A stretch of 64,000 nucleotides of DNA, taken from assembly GCA_963789555.1 (NCBI GenBank), contig CAWBKY010000004.1, forward strand, positions 62,001 to 126,000, given 5' to 3'. The notes beneath the pieces were generated by a model that worked only from the letters and a program-made list of their open reading frames with translations, made no database searches and was not told where the DNA came from. Numbering within the stretch: the stretch's first letter is position 1; each line of letters opens with the position of its first letter. Origin of the DNA: JACXTP01 sp963789555. GTDB lineage: Archaea > Thermoplasmatota > Thermoplasmata > Methanomassiliicoccales > UBA472. A program made the position numbers and the translations under genes. Positions 57,795 to 64,000 of the stretch are shown here, one piece after another.

Positions 57795-58134
57795 GGTTTA
57801 TCCCCTGGATGGTGCATATTCAAGGGTCCGATATTAAAACTATCGAACGGACTGGATTGAATATTATAAAAAGGGTGTTCTTCCATCATCGTACTTATCA
57901 AGGTCTAAAGGTGAATCTCGATGAAGGAACGGGATGATTCCTATCACGTTCAGATATTCATCAGCCGTCATTAGTCAAATGGATGAAATTCGACCATCCA
58001 GATACCAATATTTCGACTTATTATCTATTATGTATTAATAGTCTTTAGACAAACGTCTAACGTCAAATTCAAATATTTTCATATACAGAGATTACTTCCA
58101 GTTTTCAAACATCTTACAGCAGGGAGTGAACAGC
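57795..58134. promoter_or_regulatory. Divergent promoter region with inverted repeat
   Basis: 340 nt between the SPFH operon (leftward) and the glutamate synthase-like gene (rightward). TTAGAC-AAAC-GTCTAA (58045-58060) is a perfect inverted repeat that could be an operator. TTTTCATATA near 58077-58086 is a candidate TATA. GGGAG at 58120-58124 is the ribosome site for the downstream gene. Confidence 0.5.
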
Positions 58135-59751
58135 GTGCAGATAATAGAGAACTCTCGGTCTACGACCGGGACCAAGACCCGCGTTCAGGACGTCAATCCG
58201 ACCAGCGGGATGTGCCCTTTGTGTATTGAAGAATGCAATGTGCTATGCGAGGTCGGAAAGTCCGCCTTCCGTGGCCGGGAGGTCCTTTACCCCTCCCCCG
58301 AGTACTTCGGAACCAGCACCGCCTCGTCCAACAAGGACTTCTTCCTGGACTGGTCCCACTTCCAGATCATGGCCGAGCTCATCGGTGCCTATGGCATCGA
58401 ACCCACCCCCGACAAGGCCTTCTTCGAGAACGTGGACATCAGCACCACTGTCGCCACCAGGCACAAGAAGCCCATAAAACTGAAGCTGCCCTTCGTCATC
58501 GCCGGCCTGGGATCGACCGCGGTCGCCAAGAGGAACTGGGAGTCGCTCGCCAAGGGATCGGCCATGGCCGGCATCATCGAGACCGTCGGTGAGAACGTCT
58601 GCGGCATGGACTCCGAGGCCACCTACGCCAAGGGCAAGGTCCAGAGCAGCCCCGACATGGCCTTCCGCATCAGCTCGTACCGCGAGCTTTGGGATGGCAA
58701 GCACGGCGACATCGCGGTGCAGACCAATGTCGAGGACGGCCGGGGCGGCGTCGACGATTACGTCATGTCCAAGCTCGAGGTCAACATCATCGAGCGCAAG
58801 TGGGGCCAGGGCGCCAAGGCCATCGGTGGCGAGGTGCGATTGAACAGCCTCGACCGCGCTTTGGAGCTGAAGAAGCGCGGATATCTCGTGTTGCCTGACC
58901 CAGAGGACAAAGCGGTCCAGGCCGCTTTCAAGGCCGGGGCCTTCAAGACCTTCGAGCGCCACAGCCGCGTGGGCTTCCCCGACATCCGCTCCTTCGTGGA
59001 GGACGTCGAGAAGTTGCGCGAGAAGGGCGCCAAGTACGTGTTCCTCAAGACCGGCGCCTACCGCCCGGAGATCGTCGCCTTCACCATGAAGGCCGCCTCC
59101 ATGGCCAAGGTGGACATGCTCACCTTCGATGGGGCCGGCGGCGGTACTGGAATGAGCCCGGTGCCCATGATGAACGAGATGTCCACCCCCACGGTGCACC
59201 TCCAGGCCCAGATGCTCGCCTGCGCCGACATCCTGAGGAAGAAGGGCAAGTTCGTCCCCGACCTGATCATGGCCGGCGGTTTCGTCAACGAGACCCAGAT
59301 GTACAAGTCCATCGCCATGAGCAACCTCGGCGGTGCCCCGCTCGTGAAGGGCATAGCCATGGCCCGGTCCCCCATACTGGCCGCGATGAAGTCCCAGTAC
59401 TTCGCCCGGCAGGCGACGGAGGGCAAGCTGGCCAAGTCCTTCACCGACGAGTACGGCGCGGACCCGGAGCAGTTCTTCATACTGGCTCAGGACCTGAAGA
59501 AGGAATACCCCGGCAAGAAGTTGGGCAAGGACATCCCCTACGGCGCGGTCGGTCTCTACACCTACTTCGACCGCCTCGCCATCGGCCTGCGCCAGATGAT
59601 GGCCGGCTCGAGGAAGTTCAGCCTAGAGGTATTGGACCGTGGCGATATCATGTCGCTCACCCCATACGCCGCCAAGGTCACCGGCATCCCCACCATCGAC
59701 GAGATGGCGGAAAAGGTAATGCCAGGCATCTTGGAGTTCTGGGACGAGTAA
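58135..59751 (+). CDS. FMN-binding glutamate synthase-like protein
   Basis: 538 aa archaeal protein resembling the FMN/central part of glutamate synthase large subunit. N-terminal Cys cluster CPLCIEECNVLC could carry an Fe-S centre. It then has WSHFQIMAELIGAYGIEPTP, GLGSTAVAKRNWESL, FLKTGAYRPE, FDGAGGGTGMSPVP (FMN phosphate loop) and GGFVNETQMYKSIAMSNLG. It lacks the amidotransferase domain. I start at GTG 58135, about 10 nt after GGGAG; GTG 58126 would overlap that site. Confidence 0.85.
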   Translation: MQIIENSRSTTGTKTRVQDVNPTSGMCPLCIEECNVLCEVGKSAFRGREVLYPSPEYFGTSTASSNKDFFLDWSHFQIMAELIGAYGIEPTPDKAFFENVDISTTVATRHKKPIKLKLPFVIAGLGSTAVAKRNWESLAKGSAMAGIIETVGENVCGMDSEATYAKGKVQSSPDMAFRISSYRELWDGKHGDIAVQTNVEDGRGGVDDYVMSKLEVNIIERKWGQGAKAIGGEVRLNSLDRALELKKRGYLVLPDPEDKAVQAAFKAGAFKTFERHSRVGFPDIRSFVEDVEKLREKGAKYVFLKTGAYRPEIVAFTMKAASMAKVDMLTFDGAGGGTGMSPVPMMNEMSTPTVHLQAQMLACADILRKKGKFVPDLIMAGGFVNETQMYKSIAMSNLGGAPLVKGIAMARSPILAAMKSQYFARQATEGKLAKSFTDEYGADPEQFFILAQDLKKEYPGKKLGKDIPYGAVGLYTYFDRLAIGLRQMMAGSRKFSLEVLDRGDIMSLTPYAAKVTGIPTIDEMAEKVMPGILEFWDE

Positions 59752-60063
59752 GAACATTTCATTGAAACGGAACAAACCTTTTCCCTCATCTTTATATTTA
59801 TAAGGCAATGAAAAATATTTTTATAATGACCACGTGCTTGCACTTGTATCCGTTCATAAGGACGGTGCTCCATGGGGATGGAGCGCGGGACTTTCTTAGG
59901 AGGAGAGAATCGCAGAAAGGGGTTGGGCCACCGGCCGAGTCTCAAACCTTTTCCAAACCCCTTTCTTCTGCATCCCATTGTGAACGTACTGACCTTGATC
60001 GTTCCCCTTGTTCGGGATTAACTATACCTACCTGTGCCATGCCAAGGGGATGCGGTGAACCAA
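59752..60063. other. Intergenic region between the FMN protein and hybrid cluster protein
   Basis: About 310 nt. AT-rich DNA with a TATA-like TTTATATTTATAA near 59791-59803, and CGGGATTAACTATACC near 60015-60030 ahead of the hcp gene. An 89-codon frame at 59808-60077 has no family match and overlaps the hcp start. Confidence 0.5.
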
Positions 60064-61377
60064 ATGACGGAAGATAAACCGTTGGACATGTTTTGCTATC
60101 AATGCTCTCAGACCGCCCATGGTACCGGTTGTACCACATATGGTGTATGCGGGAAGAGCCCTACTGTCGCTAGGTTACAGGATAATCTCATCTTCGCAAT
60201 GAAAGGGATATCGGCCTACGCATACCATGCGAGAGAGCTGGGATACAGCGACCCCGAGATCGATTCTTTCCTGGCCAAAGGGCTGTACACCACCTTGACC
60301 AACGTCAGTTTCGACATCGGTAGCCTGGTGAACATGGCGCTGGAAGCGGGCCGGATGAACACCAAGGCCATGCAGATGTTGAAGAAGGCGCATATTGAGA
60401 AATATGGCGAACCGACCCCGGTGAACGTTCCTGTCGGGACAGTAAAGGGTAAGGGCATAATCGCCACGGGCCATTCGCTGAAGGCATTGGAAGAACTGCT
60501 CAAGCAGACCGAGGGCAAAGGAATCAACGTCTATACGCATTCAGAACTGCTTCCTGCCCACGCATACCCAGGACTGAAGAAGTACAAGCATCTGGTCGGT
60601 AATGTGGGCAAAGCGTGGTTCGACCAAAAGAACCTGTTCTCCAGTCTGAACGTGGCGGTGGTCGGGACATCAAATTGCGTCCTCCTTCCCAAGGACGAGT
60701 ACCGGGACCGCCTCTTCACCGTAGGTGTCACTTCACTGCCTGGGGTGCAGCACATCAACGAATACGATTTCACCCCTGTCATCAAGAAGGCCCTTTCCCT
60801 TCCGGACCTTCCGGAGCATAACGAGGGAAAGGTCACAACAGGGTTCGGCCTGAGCACCCTTGTGAGCGTCGCCCCGAAACTGCTGGACCTGGTCAAGGCC
60901 GGCAAGCTCTCCCGGATCTATCTGGTCGGGGGTTGCGATAGGCCAGGGAAGGCCGGAGAGTATTATGCCACCTTCGTGAAGAACCTGCCCAAGGACACGA
61001 TAGTCCTGACATTGGCCTGCGGCAAGTACCGCTTCAACGATATGGACCTGGGCGACATCGAGGGGATACCCCGCCTCATAGATATCGGACAATGCAACGA
61101 TGCGATCGTGGCAATGGACGTGGCTGGTGCCCTGGCCTCCGCCCTGAAGGTTGACGTCAACCAGCTCCCGCTCACTCTCATAGTAAGCTGGATGGAGCAA
61201 AAGGCCTGTTCGATCCTATGGAGCCTACTGGCCGCCGGCATCAAGGGCATCTATCTCGGACCGATCGTGCCTGCATGGGTCAACAAGGACATATTGGACG
61301 TACTGGTGCAGAACTTCGATCTGCATGTTAGCGGAGATCCCTTGGAGGACATCAAAGCGACCATGGGCAAGAAGTGA
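60064..61377 (+). CDS. hcp: Hybrid cluster protein (hydroxylamine reductase), class III
   Basis: 437 aa; reduces hydroxylamine/NO-derived species with a Fe-S-O hybrid cluster. N-terminal C-x2-C-x8-C-x5-C (FCYQCSQTAHGTGCTTYGVC) for the first cluster; cluster-2 residues in VGGCDRPG, LACGKYRFN, IGQCNDAI and SWMEQKACSI. It is the shorter archaeal/class III form lacking the additional N-terminal helices. Start ATG 60064. Confidence 0.93.
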   Translation: MTEDKPLDMFCYQCSQTAHGTGCTTYGVCGKSPTVARLQDNLIFAMKGISAYAYHARELGYSDPEIDSFLAKGLYTTLTNVSFDIGSLVNMALEAGRMNTKAMQMLKKAHIEKYGEPTPVNVPVGTVKGKGIIATGHSLKALEELLKQTEGKGINVYTHSELLPAHAYPGLKKYKHLVGNVGKAWFDQKNLFSSLNVAVVGTSNCVLLPKDEYRDRLFTVGVTSLPGVQHINEYDFTPVIKKALSLPDLPEHNEGKVTTGFGLSTLVSVAPKLLDLVKAGKLSRIYLVGGCDRPGKAGEYYATFVKNLPKDTIVLTLACGKYRFNDMDLGDIEGIPRLIDIGQCNDAIVAMDVAGALASALKVDVNQLPLTLIVSWMEQKACSILWSLLAAGIKGIYLGPIVPAWVNKDILDVLVQNFDLHVSGDPLEDIKATMGKK

Positions 61378-61411
61378 GGGCGCGAGCCCAAACCCCTTAA
61401 CCTTTCCCATA

Positions 61412-61421
61412 TTTTTTTTTA
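61412..61421 (+). terminator. T-tract after hcp
   Basis: Ten T in a row, 35 nt after the hcp stop; likely transcription terminator. CATATTTTTT may also act as a TATA-like element for the next gene. Confidence 0.4.
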
Positions 61422-61439
61422 CCATCCGCTCACAACATA

Positions 61440-63530
61440 CTGAACGGTGGTGCCCTTGGTCAGACAAATCGTCTTGCGAATGAGAAGAGCCCGTACCTTC
61501 TGCAGCATGCCCACAATCCGGTGGACTGGTATCCCTGGGGGGAGGAGGCCTTCCAAAGGGCCAAGGAGGAGGACCGGCCCATCTTCCTGTCCATAGGTTA
61601 TTCCTCCTGCCATTGGTGCCATGTGATGGAGCGGGAGTGCTTCGAGGACGAGGAGGTGGCCTCCTTGATGAACCGGTCCTTCGTCAACATCAAGGTGGAC
61701 CGGGAGGAGAGGCCTGACATCGACGATCTGTACATGAAGGTGTGCCAGATGATGACCGGAGGGGGAGGTTGGCCTCTGACCATAATAATGGGGCCGGACC
61801 GTCGGCCGTTCTATGCGGCCACCTTCATCCCCAAGAGCGGCCGAGGCGGGACGATGGGACTAATGGACCTCGTCCCAACGGTGATCAAGGTCTGGCAGGA
61901 GCGACGGGGCGAGGTGGAGAAGGTGGCGGAGCAGGTGACCGCCTCGCTGAAAGGAAGGGCGGAGATGCGCCCCGCGTCACTGGGGGAAAAGGACCTGGCC
62001 AGAGACGCGTATCTGGAGCTCGTCTCCACCTATGAGGAACGGTTCGGTGGTTTCGAGGTATCCCCCAAGTTCCCTACCCCGCACAAGCTCATGTTGTTGC
62101 TCCGCTATGGCGTCAGGAGGAAGGACCAAAAGGCATTGGACATGGCCCTCTGGACCTTGAGGAACATGAGCCTCGGCGGCATGTACGACCATGTGGGCCA
62201 TGGGTTCCACCGCTACTCCACCGACCGACGCTGGTTCGTGCCCCATTTCGAGAAGATGCTATACGACCAGGCCTTGTTGGTCATGGCATACACCGAGGCC
62301 TATCAGCTAACCAAGGACGACTGGTTCAAGAAGGTGGCGTGCGACACCCTCCAATATGTCCTACGCGACCTGACCTCGTCCGAGGGTGGTTTCCATTCCT
62401 CCGAGGATGCTGATAGCGAGGGGGAGGAGGGTAAGTTCTACACCTTCACCTACGAGGAGGTGGTCAAGGCCTTAGGGGAGGATGGACCTGAACCATTCCT
62501 GGAGGCATGCGACATCCGGGAGGCGGGCAACTACAAGGAGGAGGCCTCAGGTCGGTATCTGGGCAGGAACATCCTGCACATGACCAACGACCTTGAGACG
62601 TTGGCTGTGCAGCAGGACCTGCCCCCATCGGAGCTCTCGGACATACTGGCCTCAGGTTTCCAAGCGCTATACCGATTGCGCGAGGGCAGGGTACGTCCAG
62701 CCTTGGACGACAAGGTCCTCTTGGACTGGAACGGACTGATGATCGCCGCCTTGGCCAAGGCCTATCGGGCCTTCGGGGACGAGGCGCATCTGGAGGCGGC
62801 CATGGGGGCGGTCGATATGATCGAGACCAGGATGTCGGACCCGTTCGACGGCCTGCACCACACCTATAGGAAGGGCGGCTCCGCCGTCAGAGCCTTCCTC
62901 AGCGACCTCGCCTCCTATGCCTGGGGCCTGCTCGAGCTGTATATGGCCTCCCATGAGATGCGCTACCTGAAGCGGGCCAGGCAGGTCGCCGATGAGATGT
63001 GTTCCGAATTTGCCTCCCCAGCGGGCGATTTCTATCTTGCTCTGGAGAACAAGGAGCTATTGGTAAGGGGCAAGGAGCATTACGATGGCGCCGTCCCTGC
63101 GGGTAACTCCATTGCCACCTATGTCCTGGCCATGCTCTACCAGATCACCGAGGATGAGCAATATCGCCAAAGGGCCAACGCGGCGCTCGAGGCCAGCATG
63201 CCGCACGCGCTCAGGGTCCCCAGCGCCCACGCTTTCCTCGGCATGGCCGCCGACATACTGAGGTCCCCCCCGGCGACGGTGGTGGTGAACGATGGCGGCG
63301 ACGATGGACTTGCCAGGACCATGAAGAAGGCGATCGATTCCACCTATCTGCCGGACTCGGCCGTCATCATGAGAAGACCAGGGGCGGAGGCGAGCTGCAA
63401 GGAGCTGCCCCACCTGAAAAACAAGGGATCGGAGAAGGGGAAGGTGACCGTCCACATATGCGAGGGCGATCGCTGCCTCCCGCCCATAACAACTGCCGAG
63501 GCCCTCTCCGCCTGGTTGGCGAACCGATGA
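61440..63530 (+). CDS. DUF255/YyaL-type thioredoxin-domain protein
   Basis: About 696 aa. Thioredoxin-like domain with GYSSCHWCHVME, then an (alpha/alpha)6 barrel (FPTPHKLMLLLRYG, GGMYDHVGHGFHRYSTDRRW, PHFEKMLYDQALL, DDKVLLDWNGLMIAALAK). The conserved N-terminal block NRLANEKSPYLLQHAHNPVD is in frame from about 61470, but no ATG, GTG or TTG lies upstream before a stop, only CTG 61440. Start is therefore uncertain: a non-standard codon or a small indel. The first standard start in frame is GTG 61521, which would remove the block. The role of the family is unclear. Confidence 0.85.
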   Translation: MNGGALGQTNRLANEKSPYLLQHAHNPVDWYPWGEEAFQRAKEEDRPIFLSIGYSSCHWCHVMERECFEDEEVASLMNRSFVNIKVDREERPDIDDLYMKVCQMMTGGGGWPLTIIMGPDRRPFYAATFIPKSGRGGTMGLMDLVPTVIKVWQERRGEVEKVAEQVTASLKGRAEMRPASLGEKDLARDAYLELVSTYEERFGGFEVSPKFPTPHKLMLLLRYGVRRKDQKALDMALWTLRNMSLGGMYDHVGHGFHRYSTDRRWFVPHFEKMLYDQALLVMAYTEAYQLTKDDWFKKVACDTLQYVLRDLTSSEGGFHSSEDADSEGEEGKFYTFTYEEVVKALGEDGPEPFLEACDIREAGNYKEEASGRYLGRNILHMTNDLETLAVQQDLPPSELSDILASGFQALYRLREGRVRPALDDKVLLDWNGLMIAALAKAYRAFGDEAHLEAAMGAVDMIETRMSDPFDGLHHTYRKGGSAVRAFLSDLASYAWGLLELYMASHEMRYLKRARQVADEMCSEFASPAGDFYLALENKELLVRGKEHYDGAVPAGNSIATYVLAMLYQITEDEQYRQRANAALEASMPHALRVPSAHAFLGMAADILRSPPATVVVNDGGDDGLARTMKKAIDSTYLPDSAVIMRRPGAEASCKELPHLKNKGSEKGKVTVHICEGDRCLPPITTAEALSAWLANR

Positions 63531-63541
63531 GCGGTCGAGGT

Positions 63542-64000
63542 TCAGATCAGCTCGAAGGCCGCCGCCAAAGCCCCGTCCTCTGCCTTGTGGTAGTCCGCCC
63601 CGGTGCCTATGATGATCACGTCTCCGTCGCGCACGCTGAAGATGTCCCTCAGCTCCGCGGCGAAGTCCGGCCTTTCCTTGTCCAGGCAGAAGTCGGGAGG
63701 CACCCAAAGCTCCCCGCCCTGAACCAGGATGGTGGTGGCACCGTCCGCTCCGGCCCGCACCGCCGCGTCCCTCTGCTCCACCCCGATCTTGACGCGGTTC
63801 TTATGACCGCGCACCAGGACCGCCACGGTCTCGGTGCCGAGGGTGGCGTCCGACTTGGAGAGCATGCCCACCTGGATTGGGAAGCCGTTGAAGAACTCGG
63901 TGCCCTTGTTCGATATCGAGATCCCCGTCTGCTTGACCTCAATGAGCTCGTGGTCGCGAAGGTATTCGATGATGGTCCGCATGCTCCCTTCCCCGATGCC
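63542..64000 (-). CDS. DUF4443-type archaeal protein, partial
   Basis: At least 146 aa, running off the window edge. The visible part starts with a winged-helix end (RTIIEYLRDHELIEVKQTG) and continues into a beta-rich domain (LVRGHKNRVKIGVEQRDAAV, TILVQGGELWVPPDF). The frame is open to the edge before MRTIIEYL, so the DNA-binding N-terminus probably lies outside. Likely a regulator that senses a small molecule. Confidence 0.65.
   Translation of the reverse strand, partial: GIGEGSMRTIIEYLRDHELIEVKQTGISISNKGTEFFNGFPIQVGMLSKSDATLGTETVAVLVRGHKNRVKIGVEQRDAAVRAGADGATTILVQGGELWVPPDFCLDKERPDFAAELRDIFSVRDGDVIIIGTGADYHKAEDGALAAAFELI

Noticed and set aside
59808..60077. 89-codon frame between the FMN protein and hcp
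   Set aside because: No family match, biased composition after residue 20, and it overlaps the hcp start.

Overview
The window is archaeal. It has split-frame information genes of archaeal type (PheT, SRP54, TrmY, archaeal CoaD), HMG-CoA reductase for isoprenoid lipids, TATA boxes about 26 nt ahead of start codons (many genes look leaderless) and a KaiC-like ATPase. High GC, many zinc-ribbon proteins, a class III hybrid cluster protein and an archaeal glutamate-synthase-like protein suggest Thermoplasmata, perhaps Methanomassiliicoccales. That placement is inference: no methanogenesis gene is present.

Layout. 0-3.4 kb: a frameshifted MscS channel, a 4-oxalocrotonate tautomerase-like protein, and an AT-rich scar of an integrated element at tRNA-Ile(GAT), with an integrase tail and a duplicated attachment region. 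3.4-9.8 kb: AdoMet decarboxylase, MsrB, an MFS exporter, HMG-CoA reductase, PheT, tRNA-Ser(TGA), an alpha/beta hydrolase. 10-21 kb: a CoaD/NTPase fusion, a REC-PAS histidine-kinase-like protein, TrmY overlapping SRP54, an archaeal coiled-coil protein, two paralogous winged-helix regulators next to a two-domain KaiC-like ATPase, and PurB. 21-24.5 kb: a second island at tRNA-Ala(CGC) with an integrase tail, a bacterial-type sulfatase, two further copies of the tRNA 3' end, and a flavodoxin with an in-frame TAG. 24.7-34 kb: accessory genes, several with multiple frameshifts (alcohol dehydrogenase, DUF2252, a very large SBBP beta-propeller/FN3 surface protein).

34.3-40.6 kb holds the most interesting locus: a TIR-zinc ribbon-DUF1566 protein beside two paralogous membrane proteins that join a two-helix channel-like segment, two NAD-binding RCK/TrkA-N domains, a ryanodine-receptor (RyR) domain and a C-terminal region, with a small membrane protein between the paralogues. 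TIR enzymes can make cyclic ADP-ribose-type signals and RyR domains have been linked to nucleotide sensing, so this may be a Thoeris-like immune module with a channel effector. This is a hypothesis.

40.6-48 kb: a CPBP-like membrane protein, a chagasin inhibitor, a SemiSWEET, an SRAP protein, an ABC-F ATPase, a methyltransferase, a thioredoxin-like protein. 48-58 kb: a minus-strand run of zinc-ribbon, SPFH, LemA, TPM and secreted proteins that looks like a membrane-maintenance cluster. 58-64 kb: an FMN-binding glutamate synthase-like protein, hybrid cluster protein, a DUF255 thioredoxin-domain protein and a partial DUF4443 protein.

At least ten genes, including housekeeping purB and coaD, carry one-base frameshifts, several in homopolymers. 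Assembly errors are a serious alternative to real gene decay.
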